The notes: a model not told the origin generated them from the letters alone. A stretch of 64,000 bases of DNA from Segetibacter sp. (GCA_028288485.1 JAQBNO010000156.1:35720-99719), one strand, 5' to 3'; counted from the stretch's first letter, positions 1 to 9,582 are shown. A program made the numbers and translations.

Positions 1-1585
1 CCTCGTCACTTTGGTCAGTTATACTTGAATCATATGAACTTCTGATACGAATCAGGCAGGTGTTGGAAGTAACACTCGGTACGGACCACAAATAACTTCC
101 CGCGTTTGAATAAGAAGTGACAATGTTTTGCCACGTAAGACCTGCATCGGCAGAAAAGGCCAGATCTACATCTTCAACTCCCTGGCTCTTCCAGGTTATG
201 TGATATTGCTGCTCTGCAGCGAGCTGAAGCGTTTCATTGGGTGCATCCACCAATAAAAATTCCGCTTTATTAGTTGCATACGAGTGTCCGTCGTAACTGC
301 CTCCTTTATATTTGGCTGCAGAAATCGCAGGAGTTGATTTGAGCAGAATTTTGGCGTCGCTGTAGGTTGTTGCAGGATTGTTTGCATCTGATATTTTCAA
401 CTTTACAGAATCTGAAATTTCAACAGGTATGACCCAATTAAATAAATGATGAGAAGCATTAGCTGTGTTAGTAATGGTTTTCCAGGATGTGCCATCAAGG
501 TATTCGATTTTTATCGTACTTACTCCCGTGCTATTCCACGTTATTGGTATTACCTGTCCTTTGTATCTGGTTTCACTTTCTCCCGGCGTTAGTAATTCAA
601 GGGTGTTTTCTTTAATAACAAACGGAGCATCACTGATGTCAAAGAAGGCCTGTTCTGATGCATCTGATATTTTTACCAGGCATTTTGCAGAAGGTGCTGC
701 AGGTACTGTCCAATTATATGTTTGAGAAGCTGCAGATACAGTGGCAGCAATATTAACCCAGTTAACTCCATTGTCTATACTATACCAGAGATCAACCTCG
801 TCAACAGCAGTAGATCTCCAGCGAATAGCAAATTGCGTATTGCCGGCGAGCGAGTCTGCTGCATTCGGGGTTAATAAGTCAATGCTTTTTTCTTTATTGG
901 TTGCACTACTAAAGCCGTCATAACTGCCTCCCTTATATTTTCGCTCTATCGCCACCGGCAGCGTACGTAATGTAAATGACACGTTCGAGGTATCATTTAG
1001 CTCAGGACTTTCCTGCGATTGAATAAGTATATAACATTTTGCAGCGTTTGTATCCTTAACAACCCAGTTAAAAAGACCTGTATTGGCAGGTATATTATCA
1101 GCAATTTGGGTAAATGAAAGTTTATTGTTGTATGAGGCAAGTAACCTTACATTTCCAATCCCCGAAGAAGTCCATCTAATGGGTAGCGCAGTGTTTCCAA
1201 AAACTGATGTTGATTCAACCGGGTCAAGAGTCACCGCTGGTTTGGGTATCGAGAATGGATTGCCGGGATAATTTGAACTTGTTATAGCAGTGTTTTCAAT
1301 GTCGGAAATCCTGATATAACAGCTATCTGATTGTTTGTTAACTACTTCCCAGTCATATGAATTTGAGGGGGCAGGATACGATTCTTGTATCACCGACCAG
1401 CTTCTTCCACTGTCGGTAGATAGTTCTATTTTTATATTGTCAACGTTAGCAGCCTGCCATTGTATTTTTTGCGTAGAAAAGGCAGTCCAAACGTCACCCT
1501 TAGCAGGATGTTCGAGTTGCAAAGCTTGTCCGCGGGCAAAAAAGAAGGCAAAACTTACCAATGACAGTAAGAGTAATCTTTTCAT
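1..1585 (-). CDS. Secreted multi-module Ig-like (Kre9/KNH-like) protein, C-terminus cut by window edge
   Basis: The frame is open from an ATG at 1585 to the left window edge, 528 codons without a stop, so the C-terminus is missing. The first 20 or so residues (MKRLLLLSLVSFAFFFARGQ) form a Sec signal peptide. The rest consists of about five modules of 85-100 residues. Each has a W(x)S/A..V..(I/V)DL..S.D.G..W..I core, then a Y.W.VP strand and a C.(I/V)(K/R)ISD strand. This pattern resembles the Ser/Thr-rich Kre9/KNH Ig-like family common in Bacteroidota surface proteins. A KYKGGSYDG linker recurs before two modules (near residues 210 and 425). The start is 11 nt after the stop of the gene at 1597-3204, so the two are probably co-transcribed. 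A T9SS signal may lie in the missing part. Function is unknown; a cell-surface or adhesive role is inference. Confidence 0.85.
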   Translation of the reverse strand, partial: MKRLLLLSLVSFAFFFARGQALQLEHPAKGDVWTAFSTQKIQWQAANVDNIKIELSTDSGRSWSVIQESYPAPSNSYDWEVVNKQSDSCYIRISDIENTAITSSNYPGNPFSIPKPAVTLDPVESTSVFGNTALPIRWTSSGIGNVRLLASYNNKLSFTQIADNIPANTGLFNWVVKDTNAAKCYILIQSQESPELNDTSNVSFTLRTLPVAIERKYKGGSYDGFSSATNKEKSIDLLTPNAADSLAGNTQFAIRWRSTAVDEVDLWYSIDNGVNWVNIAATVSAASQTYNWTVPAAPSAKCLVKISDASEQAFFDISDAPFVIKENTLELLTPGESETRYKGQVIPITWNSTGVSTIKIEYLDGTSWKTITNTANASHHLFNWVIPVEISDSVKLKISDANNPATTYSDAKILLKSTPAISAAKYKGGSYDGHSYATNKAEFLLVDAPNETLQLAAEQQYHITWKSQGVEDVDLAFSADAGLTWQNIVTSYSNAGSYLWSVPSVTSNTCLIRIRSSYDSSITDQSDE

Positions 1586-1596
1586 TGGTAAGTTTT

Positions 1597-3204
1597 TTAA
1601 TTGTCTGAAGGTGCTAAACGAACTGCGCGGAAACCGTCGAATCCGTTTGTGCCTCCTCTTGTCGAGGTAGAATAAAACCTGTTAACAGTTTCAGGGACCC
1701 GTTCTGTCAGATTAGGAAAACTAGAATGATTTCCAAATGCAGAAAGAACACCTTTCCCATTAACCGAGTAATTAAATTCCCTGTACCTGGCAGAGCCGAG
1801 CGGAACAACAATTTCGCTCGTTATCTTACTGAAATCCATTATTCCATAATAACTTGCTCCGGATGAAATTCTTGTAGAAGTATTAGTTGCATAAATTCCA
1901 ACACGGTAGGGGCCTTGTCCGCCATCGCCATCTATCGTGGAATAAAAGGTTGGATCATAGTTCCTCTTGTCGGCGTCATAATCGGCGAAAAACTCGGTGC
2001 CGTTTTCTGCGCCGCTAAAAGTTAGAGCGCCATTATAATTGTTTGGAGCGTATGCAGTATCAACGCCCCATGCCTTGTCCTCCCTATCGGGATAGGCATA
2101 ATATGGAGGAATGGGACCGCGGCAAGCTTTTTCAAACTCCAGTTCACTCATCGGGCGCAAGCCCGACCATTCTGAAAAAGAAAGAGCCTTGTTCATGTCC
2201 ATTTGAGCGTACGCTCGGTCGGGCCTGCTGACAATGAACCTGGACTGTAATGAATCGAAAGTAATTGAATGACGTTTTGTGTCGTTAGGATCAGGACCAC
2301 CATTATAGAAGAACTCCAGGAAACGCCAAACAGCCTGTAGTTGTTTTGGTATTGATTTAAGAGCGTAAGGGTTAACCGGGTTTTGAACATCATTCATTAC
2401 ACTTGCAGTTGTATCGCTGGCACAAACGGTGTTTAAAAAATCAGTATACTGTCCCTGTGTCACTTTGTACTTCATGCAATAGAAACCTTTGTATCCCGTT
2501 GGAAAATTAGGATAATCCGCTACCTTATCATCATTCATATCCAATCCACCAATACCAGATATCCGAATGCCGTCATTAGTTACAGTATTATCATCAACAC
2601 TACCGCTTGAGTAAAGACCGCCGGTATTTATTAAATGGCTCCATCCATCGGTAATTAACGCGTAATTATTTTGCGGACTTTTTAATTGAAAGGAATTCAA
2701 ACTCCGGGCACTTCCATTGCCGTCGCCGAGGCAATAATTTCCTTCAGCCACGTATACCATTTCGGTAGCAAATACCCGAACTTCAACGCTGTCTATATTA
2801 ATTACACCTGCCGCCCCGTAATTCCATAACAACTTAACATTCTCACTTGCAACATTGCCCGATCCTACAGCAGATCTGTAAAAAAATGCACCCGTAAGAT
2901 CATCAGGAACTACAATTTTCATTGATGATATACCTGTTCCAAAACTGTTTCCCGACCTGGAAAATTTTGCGTGCTTCCATTTCCACGTACTGTCTTTTGG
3001 TTCTTTGTATTTTACGATGATCCATGCAGCGTCCCAGTTAATGCTATCCCGCCATGAGTTCTCCCACGAAATGTTCATTTTAATACTAACTGTTTTTGCA
3101 GTTCGATTTGTATCTGTTAAAGCAACTTTTTGCAATCGCATATTGTTTGCAAATAAGCAGGAAGAGAAAAGCAAAAAAAAGACCGCCAGGTAAAGAATCC
3201 TCAT
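1597..3204 (-). CDS. Secreted SUMF1/formylglycine-generating-enzyme-fold protein
   Basis: This is a 535-residue protein with a signal peptide (about residues 1-20). A beta-rich N-terminal region follows (20-150), then an FGE-sulfatase (SUMF1/EgtB/PvdO-type) domain at about 150-535. Characteristic pieces are YCMKYKVTQGQY (242-253), RPMSELEFEKACRG (350-363) and the terminal RGGTNGFDGFRAVRL block. In true formylglycine-generating enzymes a cysteine pair lies near the C-terminal RGG block. Here the preceding residues are FYSTST with no cysteine, so sulfatase activation is unlikely and a binding or structural role is more plausible. It is the first gene of a two-gene unit with the Ig-like protein at 1-1585. 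The fold assignment is confident; the function is not known. Confidence 0.85.
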   Translation of the reverse strand: MRILYLAVFFLLFSSCLFANNMRLQKVALTDTNRTAKTVSIKMNISWENSWRDSINWDAAWIIVKYKEPKDSTWKWKHAKFSRSGNSFGTGISSMKIVVPDDLTGAFFYRSAVGSGNVASENVKLLWNYGAAGVINIDSVEVRVFATEMVYVAEGNYCLGDGNGSARSLNSFQLKSPQNNYALITDGWSHLINTGGLYSSGSVDDNTVTNDGIRISGIGGLDMNDDKVADYPNFPTGYKGFYCMKYKVTQGQYTDFLNTVCASDTTASVMNDVQNPVNPYALKSIPKQLQAVWRFLEFFYNGGPDPNDTKRHSITFDSLQSRFIVSRPDRAYAQMDMNKALSFSEWSGLRPMSELEFEKACRGPIPPYYAYPDREDKAWGVDTAYAPNNYNGALTFSGAENGTEFFADYDADKRNYDPTFYSTIDGDGGQGPYRVGIYATNTSTRISSGASYYGIMDFSKITSEIVVPLGSARYREFNYSVNGKGVLSAFGNHSSFPNLTERVPETVNRFYSTSTRGGTNGFDGFRAVRLAPSDN

Positions 3205-3652
3205 GTAATTTTCTTTTGATAGTTAAGGTTGTGTAGTTAATGTCATCAAAATATAAAAACGCGTGTGTTACAGAATAAGTGAGAACATAAGGTGAACCGT
3301 AGCGTTTTGCTTTTAATGTTTAAACACACGCATTTAAAACAACGCGGCTCACTCCCCTTTTATTGTTGTAGAAACAGATAAAAACAGGGTACTTCCCTTA
3401 CAGATTTTTTTAAAAAACTGATCCGGCTTCTTTAAAAGGAATCGGTCTGTTTCCGGCGATACAAACAGGGAAAGTAACAGGTTTATCGGGGTTTTGGAGC
3501 GCCGATAGAATGCGTAAAAGTAAAGCCGACAACCAGGTTTTAAATTCGGGAGGGCCAAAACCTGCCACTCCAGCCGAAATAAACGGGAGGACCTAGATTG
3601 ATGAAAATGGCTATGCTAAGTGTACCATGATTCAATTGGTTTGCGACGATTC

Positions 3653-3704
3653 TTTTGGTAGCCGGCGGGAGTTATTTTAATCCTCATCATTGCAGCGAGT
3701 GGAA
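3653..3704 (-). repeat. Dispersed intergenic element, diverged copy
   Basis: Read on the minus strand it has GTTCCACTCGCTGCAATGATG at the 5' side and ends GCCGGCTACCAAAAG. The 3' half matches the family well; the 5' half is degenerate. Confidence 0.5.
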
Positions 3705-3990
3705 CAGGTGGTCTCACTCCCTCGTTCCGTTGTTCTTCGATTAGCCTTAACAACCTTTTAGCCTTAATAAAAAAAGCCCTGCGATGGCGTTAGCGATAGC
3801 GGTATCGTTTGGCGTTGTTGGAATCGTGAAAATTGAGGCGGGAGTCTAAATGCCCTGTTCACACAAATACTGCAACCTATTCGATGACTAATGGAACCAA
3901 ACCTGCAGTTGGTGCTGTTTCTGGTGATACCGCCGGAAACCAATATGCCGCTTTTTTAATTCGTAGGTTAGCTGAATAGAATTTGTACAA

Positions 3991-4045
3991 GTACAAGTGA
4001 GTGACACAACCATGTTAAATAGTAGCAATCCTGCTAAGTACAAAA
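3991..4045 (+). repeat. Dispersed intergenic element, short form
   Basis: Begins GTACAAGTGAGTGACACAAC, continues CATG and ends near AGTACAAAAG. This is the short form, with no central module. It lies downstream of the SDR gene. Confidence 0.7.
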
Positions 4046-4073
4046 GCCCTGTCATTATAAAAAGGCAAGGGCT
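4042..4073 (-). terminator. Weak terminator-like hairpin after the SDR gene
   Basis: AGCCCT (4045-4050) pairs with AGGGCT (4068-4073). The four A residues to the left would be a short U-run for minus-strand transcripts ending after the gene at 4099. The loop is long, so confidence is moderate. Confidence 0.4.
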
Positions 4074-4098
4074 ATTTGGTTGTAACGGTCATATTTCA

Positions 4099-4833
4099 TC
4101 AAGAATTCATAATAGCAAACATCGCTTCTCCTTTTTCACGTAGGTTTTTAGCTCCCGCAATCGGCGCTTCCAGAGTATCATTCGCAATCGCTTCCATGGC
4201 TTCTTTTAAAAACTCCTGCACGGCTAATCCGCCATGTGACTGAGATTTGTCTGCACGCCTGTCGCTTCCTAGTTCTGTATCGACAGCGGGAGGGGCTATC
4301 TCGAATACTTTAACCGGTGTATTTCTCAACTGGTACCTGAGCGATAAAGTAAGAGAGTGAATAGCCGCTTTTGTAGCGCAATAAACAGGCATAAAAGCGA
4401 TAGGAACGAACGCCAGGCCCGATGAAATATTAATAATGGCAGCATCTGTTTTTGTTGAAAGATGCTGCGCAAAAAGTGAAGTCAGATGAACAGGTGCAAT
4501 AAAGTTTGTTTCCACTTCGCTGTTTACACGTGTTAAATCTACCGGTTTTGTAAGGTCTGCCAGCAGTTGTACACCGGCATTGTTTATAAGCACGTTAACC
4601 CCGGGATAATTGCTGATGACCCAGTGTGCCAGGTCTTCGCGGTCTTTGCTATCTGCAACATCGCACACCCGTGTAATAATTCCCCGATGGCTTTGCTCTA
4701 TCTCGGTAAGGCGGCTTTGTCTTCTTCCGCAAATAATTACCGTATTTCCGAGCAGTTGAAACTCTTTCGCAAAAGCCAATCCTATTCCCGACGTGCCTCC
4801 CGTAATTAGTATTGTATGTCCTGTTGTTTTCAT
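4099..4833 (-). CDS. DltE-like short-chain dehydrogenase/reductase
   Basis: This 244-residue classical SDR fold protein has the cofactor motif TGGTSGIG at 11-18, NNAG at 84-87, a catalytic serine near 138 (INISSG) and YCATK at 151-155. The stretch after the active site (INISSGLAFVPIAFMPVY...) resembles the DltE subgroup of SDRs. It probably reduces or oxidises a small carbonyl or alcohol substrate using NAD(P)H in the cytoplasm; the substrate cannot be read from the sequence. It stands alone: dispersed-element copies flank it, and the next upstream gene (glgX operon end, malQ at 5091) is 257 bp away. It is not evidence for D-alanylation of teichoic acids, because no dlt genes are present. Confidence 0.85.
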   Translation of the reverse strand: MKTTGHTILITGGTSGIGLAFAKEFQLLGNTVIICGRRQSRLTEIEQSHRGIITRVCDVADSKDREDLAHWVISNYPGVNVLINNAGVQLLADLTKPVDLTRVNSEVETNFIAPVHLTSLFAQHLSTKTDAAIINISSGLAFVPIAFMPVYCATKAAIHSLTLSLRYQLRNTPVKVFEIAPPAVDTELGSDRRADKSQSHGGLAVQEFLKEAMEAIANDTLEAPIAGAKNLREKGEAMFAIMNS

Positions 4834-4900
4834 TTTTTGTAGAGTTGCCGCGAATATTTATTGCTTATTAAAGAGTCGACACTGCCTCTTCAATTTTTAC

Positions 4901-4960
4901 TTTTTTGGTGACAAACTACCGGTTTTCCAAATCAACCCCGGTTGTGTCACTCACTTGTAC
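4901..4960 (-). repeat. Dispersed intergenic element, short form
   Basis: On the minus strand it begins GTACAAGTGAGTGACACAAC at 4960 and ends GTCACCAAAAAAG at about 4900. It lies between malQ and the SDR gene. Just to the right (5026-5075) TCATCCGTC(A/G)ACTGTCAT occurs twice in direct repeat. Confidence 0.7.
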
Positions 4961-5090
4961 GGTATCTTTTTAAGCAGCATTAGCGAAAGGGAGATAAGCA
5001 ATTTCTGCAATAGTTATCTCCACCCTCATCCGTCAACTGTCATTACCTGCTCATCCGTCGACTGTCATCGGTCGGCCGTCAACTTGCATT

Positions 5091-6596
5091 TTACCTATTA
5101 TACAAACTAGTCCATTCGTTTAAAAGCTGCTCTGCCTCGGCGGTAACCTGGCCCGGGAGTAAGCGCCAGCCCCAGTTATTTTCCCCCGACGCCGGTGTAT
5201 TCATTCTGCCTGTTTCATCTAGTCCTAACACATCCTGGATGGGAAGAATAGCAATTTTTGCCACAGATGAATACGCTAACCGGCACATTTCGATGTGCAT
5301 GTCGTCTTCTGTTAAGCTCTTACCAATATATTTTTCGATCTGGTGGTGATATTTGCAGCCTTCCTGCCTGTACCATCCGCGGATAGTGTTATTGTCGTGC
5401 GTTCCGGTATACGCAACAAAGTTTTCAGAATAATTGTGGGGGATATATGGGTTCTTAGGCATTCCGTCGCCAAAAGCAAATTGAAGAATTTTCATACCGG
5501 GAAAATTGAATGCATCGCGCAGTTCATAAACCGGCTCGTTTATTTCTCCAAGATCTTCAGCAATAAAAGGCAGCTTGCCAAATTCCTTTTCAACTACTTC
5601 GAAAAAGTGTTTACCGGGGCCCGGCTTCCATTTTCCATTTTTTGCAGTTTTTTCCTCTGCAGGTACTTCCCAGTAATCGGCAAATGCACGGAAGTGATCA
5701 AGACGCACCAGGTCGAATAGCTCCATATTCTTTCGGAAACGCCCGATCCACCAATCGTAATTGTGCTTCTTCAGCACATCCCATAAAAAAACCGGCATGC
5801 CCCATAATTGCCCGTCTTCGCTGAATGCATCAGGAGGTACACCGGCCGCTCCAATCATCTTACCGTCTTTATCAACGCTAAAAAGATGGCGATGAGCCCA
5901 CACATCAACGGAGTCGTAACTTATATAAAACGGTAAGTCTCCGAACAATTGAATCCCCAGGTTATTGCAATAAGACTTTAATTCGTGCCATTGTTTCGAA
6001 AACAGGTACTGCAGCCATTTGATCTTCTCAATTTCTTCCAGGTTACCAGCTTCAAGCTTGTGCAAGGCCGACTTATCTCTTAATTTATATTCATCGGGCC
6101 ATTGAAACCATGGCTTGCTGTCATTTTTCTGCTTCAGAAGCATGTAAAGAGCAAAATCATCGAGCCAGCCTGCTTCTTTTTTCTTAAAATCGGTGAAGTC
6201 TTTTTTTAAAACATCGCCGTTTCCCTGTTGAAAGTTTCCCCACGCTTTGGCAAAAATGATCTCTTTCACCCGTGCTGCTTCCTTATAATTAGTAATGCCC
6301 TGCTGCGATAATTCCAGGGTTGCTAGTTCATCAGCATCAAACAACCCTTCGGCAGCTAATACTTTTGGACTAATCAATAGTGTATTTCCCGCACGGCTCG
6401 ATATTGAACTATAAGGCGAATGTGCTTGTCCCTCTTCAGTTGGATTGAGGGGTAATAACTGCCAGTACTTTTGTTTGCTCCTGTGCAAAAAGTCTGCAAA
6501 TTTTTTTGCTTCCGGCCCCATATCACCTATTCCAAACACTGACGGCAACGAGGTGATGTGCAGTAAAATTCCGGCGCCTCTTTTGTTTTCGGTCAT
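5091..6596 (-). CDS. malQ: 4-alpha-glucanotransferase (amylomaltase, GH77)
   Basis: MalQ transfers alpha-1,4-glucan segments between malto-oligosaccharides and releases glucose. The 501-residue length is normal for the short bacterial amylomaltase type. GH77 landmarks are present: RLDHFRAF with the nucleophile Asp near 300, FIAEDLGEI with the acid/base Glu near 347, and GTHDNNT with the third catalytic Asp near 401. Substrate-site pieces KPGPGK and LPFYISYDSVDVWAH are also present. It starts 2 nt after the treY stop and is the last gene of the glgX-treZ-treY-malQ unit. By context it rebuilds longer maltodextrins from the short stubs TreY cannot use. No signal peptide is visible, so it is cytoplasmic. 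Confidence 0.96.
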   Translation of the reverse strand: MTENKRGAGILLHITSLPSVFGIGDMGPEAKKFADFLHRSKQKYWQLLPLNPTEEGQAHSPYSSISSRAGNTLLISPKVLAAEGLFDADELATLELSQQGITNYKEAARVKEIIFAKAWGNFQQGNGDVLKKDFTDFKKKEAGWLDDFALYMLLKQKNDSKPWFQWPDEYKLRDKSALHKLEAGNLEEIEKIKWLQYLFSKQWHELKSYCNNLGIQLFGDLPFYISYDSVDVWAHRHLFSVDKDGKMIGAAGVPPDAFSEDGQLWGMPVFLWDVLKKHNYDWWIGRFRKNMELFDLVRLDHFRAFADYWEVPAEEKTAKNGKWKPGPGKHFFEVVEKEFGKLPFIAEDLGEINEPVYELRDAFNFPGMKILQFAFGDGMPKNPYIPHNYSENFVAYTGTHDNNTIRGWYRQEGCKYHHQIEKYIGKSLTEDDMHIEMCRLAYSSVAKIAILPIQDVLGLDETGRMNTPASGENNWGWRLLPGQVTAEAEQLLNEWTSLYNR

Positions 6597-6598
6597 AC

Positions 6599-9319
6599 TT
6601 ATTGTAGTTTAAGAACTGCCAACGGCAGGCTTTTAAATATCTCTTTTACTGTTATTTCGTTTTTATGGTTTCCTTTTTCTTTCGACAGAATATGGTCAAA
6701 ACTCGCCGGCGCTTCTGCCGGTAAAAGGATCTTTGTATCCTCCCAGTCACCTGCCAGTATCTCTTTTCGTTGTTGTTTGCTTAAAGTAGCGATGTGTAAT
6801 GGAACCGCAATTACATACCACGTATCTGCCAGCACCCGTGCAAATGCCAATACATTGTCTTTGTATTTACCTTCTATAGAAAGGGGGATATACTCTCCTT
6901 GCGTAAAGAGTTCAGTATTCTCTTTGCGTTCGTTCATTAAGCGGTGAACCAGCCAAAGTTTTATCTTAGCGCTGTACCGGTTTTCCCACAAGTGAGCCAT
7001 TAAATTTTCGTGCTCTTCATTTGCCTGGGCTTCCAGTTCTTCCATCAATTGCTGTCGGATTTTATAATCCACAGCGCGCCTGTTATCGGGGTCAACAAGG
7101 CTAAAGTCCCAAAGCTCTGTTCCCTGGTAAACGTCCGGAACACCCGGGCTTGTAAATTTCAGGAGTACCTGGGCAAGTGAATTAATAATGCCAAAGTCAG
7201 CAATGGTAGAACGGATCTTCTCAAAGCTTTTCCAGAAAGGTTTGCTTTCATCTAGTAGTGCAACTGCAAATGCCTTAGCTGCCTGTTCGTATTCTTCGTT
7301 TGGCGTTGTCCAGTTGGAGTGGGTTTTTGCTTCACGCAGCGCTTTTTGCAGGTATTCCTGTACGCGGTTTGCAAAATCATCGTCACCTTCACCAGGATTT
7401 GGATAGGCTCCTATGAGTGTCTGGTAAATTAAATATTCGTCATTCGCATCAGGAGCAGCATTGTGCTTGAGGCCAGCATTTAATTGCTGCCATTCCTGCA
7501 CTGCTGAAAACCATTCACCGGGTAAGTCGGTTAATACATTTAGTCGTGCCCGTACGTCCTCACCCCGTTTAGTGTCGTGTGTAGAGGTTCCATTGAGAGA
7601 AATCGGCCATTTCTGTTGACGGTCAACCATTTTACGATGATACACTTCGGGAGTATCACCAAAAGCTTCAGGAGCATCTCCTACTTCGTTATGGCCGATA
7701 AAACGATTGTAAGTGTACATTAATGTGTCTTCAACGCCCTTCGCCATTAGTGGTCCTGTAAATTGCATGCAGCGTTGGTAGAACCTTAATGCACGTTTAT
7801 TATAATCTTCATCCTCTTGTCTGGGTTTGCTTAATATCGCTTCTTCTAACAACTCTGTGGCAGCAATAAATTCGGGTTTGCTTTTGCGAATCTCTTCCAG
7901 GATATTTTTAATATCCGTCGTTTCTATATTATTTAATGGAAGCCGGTTACCGTAGTACCGATAAACCGGGCATTGAATCAGGAACTGTCCTATTGCTTCT
8001 TTCATTACCCCAGGCTCTACTTTTTCCAACGCTTCCGCACTCACCAGGTTCATGTCTAAAAACAGGTGGTAAAGATTGTTCAGCTCTCCACCCATGCTTT
8101 CATGCAGGATGTACGATTTTTTCTCGAGCAACTGTTCATGGATTGACTTGTCGTCATTAACCAGTTTCTTGTAGAATTCGGTGAACTGTTGTTCGCTACT
8201 TCTTTCAGTAAATACGTTGTTGACGTAACAAAGAAAATCGTAGCCCGTATTACCCTGTATGGGCCAGTAGTCTGGTAATCCTTCACCCGGTTCCAAAATC
8301 TTTTCTACAACAATATAGGTTTCTTCACCCGCCAGTTCCCTGAGTTCGTTCAGGTATTTGGTAGGATCAAAAAGGCCGTCTATGTGATCGATGCGTAGAC
8401 CCTGGAATATGCCATCATCAACCAGGCGTTTTATATATTGGTGGTAATGATCGAAAACCTCCCTGTTTTGCATATTCAAACAAATCAGCCCGTTAACGGT
8501 AAAGAACCGCCGAAAGTTGATCTGGTAATCGGTTCTTTGCCAGTTAACCAACTGGTACACCTGCTCGCCTGCAATCTTCTTTATTAACTCGGGATTGTTA
8601 TTTACCTCTTCGATGCAGCTTTCTATATAACCTTTTGTAAGGTCGGTTTTCATTAAGGCGGAAAGTTGCAACTGAAACTCGTGTAGAGGCTCCTTGTAGG
8701 CAATAGGATCTTCGGACTTTTGAATTTCCCTGATTTGATCAAGAAGTTGTTGAACAGATGTATTCGGCTCTCCTTTCCCCGCCTCTAAAATCGAGATATA
8801 CGAACGTAAACGCAAAGGATAGGCATTATCATAGTATTTGATCACAAACCTTGGATCTTCAAAGTCTACTTTCAACTCTTCATTTTTTATAGTATCCTTT
8901 AAAGGACTTCCTAAAAATGGGATCATTATTTTCCCGTGGTATATTTTACCGGTCCAGGGAACATCAAAGAAGGGGGCGTATACAGATTGCTGCCCCTTTT
9001 CAAGTACATCTTTTAACCACGGGTTATTGGGGTCAAAAGCCATATGGTTTGGTACAATATCCTGAAGCCAGCTTATTCCGTGTTCTTTAAGCCTTTTGCT
9101 TATTTGTATAAGCTGTTCTTCTGTACCGATTTCAGGGTTTATTTTGTGTGGATTCATTCCATCGTACCCGTGAACACTTCCAGGTGTAGCTTCGAAAATA
9201 GGGGAGGCGTATATTGTTCCTACCCCCAGCTTTTGCAGGTAAGGAATAATTTTTTCGAAATGTTCGAACGTGAAATCTTTATGAAATTGTAATCGATATG
9301 TTGAAACAGGGTTATTCAT
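6599..9319 (-). CDS. treY: Malto-oligosyltrehalose synthase (GH13)
   Basis: TreY isomerises the reducing-end alpha-1,4 linkage of maltodextrins to the alpha,alpha-1,1 linkage, giving maltooligosyl-trehalose. The 906-residue protein has the family N-terminus (STYRLQFHKDFTF; GVGTIYASPI; GSVHGYDG). The GH13 nucleophile is in LRIDHIDGLFDP (Asp about 311), the acid/base in VVEKILEPGE (Glu about 339), and the transition-state Asp in GTSTHDTKRGEDVRARL (about 582). The TreY-specific VPDVYQGTELWDFSLVDPDNRR block is near the C-terminus. It lies between treZ and malQ. A 292-bp gap separates it from treZ and holds two dispersed-element copies, so its expression relative to treZ may be adjusted there. Confidence 0.96.
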   Translation of the reverse strand: MNNPVSTYRLQFHKDFTFEHFEKIIPYLQKLGVGTIYASPIFEATPGSVHGYDGMNPHKINPEIGTEEQLIQISKRLKEHGISWLQDIVPNHMAFDPNNPWLKDVLEKGQQSVYAPFFDVPWTGKIYHGKIMIPFLGSPLKDTIKNEELKVDFEDPRFVIKYYDNAYPLRLRSYISILEAGKGEPNTSVQQLLDQIREIQKSEDPIAYKEPLHEFQLQLSALMKTDLTKGYIESCIEEVNNNPELIKKIAGEQVYQLVNWQRTDYQINFRRFFTVNGLICLNMQNREVFDHYHQYIKRLVDDGIFQGLRIDHIDGLFDPTKYLNELRELAGEETYIVVEKILEPGEGLPDYWPIQGNTGYDFLCYVNNVFTERSSEQQFTEFYKKLVNDDKSIHEQLLEKKSYILHESMGGELNNLYHLFLDMNLVSAEALEKVEPGVMKEAIGQFLIQCPVYRYYGNRLPLNNIETTDIKNILEEIRKSKPEFIAATELLEEAILSKPRQEDEDYNKRALRFYQRCMQFTGPLMAKGVEDTLMYTYNRFIGHNEVGDAPEAFGDTPEVYHRKMVDRQQKWPISLNGTSTHDTKRGEDVRARLNVLTDLPGEWFSAVQEWQQLNAGLKHNAAPDANDEYLIYQTLIGAYPNPGEGDDDFANRVQEYLQKALREAKTHSNWTTPNEEYEQAAKAFAVALLDESKPFWKSFEKIRSTIADFGIINSLAQVLLKFTSPGVPDVYQGTELWDFSLVDPDNRRAVDYKIRQQLMEELEAQANEEHENLMAHLWENRYSAKIKLWLVHRLMNERKENTELFTQGEYIPLSIEGKYKDNVLAFARVLADTWYVIAVPLHIATLSKQQRKEILAGDWEDTKILLPAEAPASFDHILSKEKGNHKNEITVKEIFKSLPLAVLKLQ

Positions 9320-9352
9320 AATTTTAATTATTTTGCTTTGATTGTCAAAGCC

Positions 9353-9452
9353 ATTTTTTTGTACGGCCTTCGGCTTCTGTGCAACTCCGGTCGTGCGAAT
9401 GGATCCCTTTGTCTAATGACTCTTTTGTACGTGCTGTCACTTGCTTCGGTAC
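9353..9452 (-). repeat. Dispersed intergenic element, GGATCC-module form
   Basis: On the minus strand: AAGCAAGTGACAGCACG, then the module GAGTCATTAGACAAAGGG plus ATCCATTCG, then a 3' half ending GGCCGTACAAAAAAA. The same central module is found at 14077-14172. It lies in the treZ-treY gap, back to back with the plus-strand copy at 9524. Confidence 0.65.
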
Positions 9453-9523
9453 TACCTTTTTATGCTGTCGCTTCGTTGACGAACGTATTCGAATGCCTGG
9501 AACTGCCCATTCATTTTCCCTTT

Positions 9524-9582
9524 GCACAAGAGTGCGACGCAACAGAAGCTTACTGAAGAGATGTGGCTTGCTACCCAAAAGC
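9524..9582 (+). repeat. Dispersed intergenic element, short form
   Basis: GCACAAGAGTGCGACGCAAC at the 5' end and GCTTGCTACCCAAAAGC at the 3' end. It lies inside the treZ-treY gap and is antisense to the operon transcript. Confidence 0.75.

Larger units (their letters stand above)
3205..4098. other. 894-bp intergenic region with two dispersed-element copies
   Basis: No convincing gene is visible. Short open frames here have no family resemblance and no start context. The stretch holds a minus-strand copy of the dispersed element (3653-3704), a plus-strand copy (3991-4045), and a weak terminator-like hairpin downstream of the SDR gene. Confidence 0.6.

Noticed and set aside
1597..3204. An active formylglycine-generating enzyme
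   Set aside because: The C-terminal region lacks the catalytic cysteine pair and no sulfatase gene is nearby.
3349..3558. A 69-codon minus-strand open frame in the gap upstream of the SUMF1-fold gene
   Set aside because: No homologous feel, no promoter or terminator, and lies in DNA dominated by repeats; treated as chance.
4099..4833. Reading the SDR as DltE of the teichoic acid D-alanylation system
   Set aside because: Only the SDR subgroup resembles DltE; no dltABCD are present and Bacteroidota lack teichoic acids.
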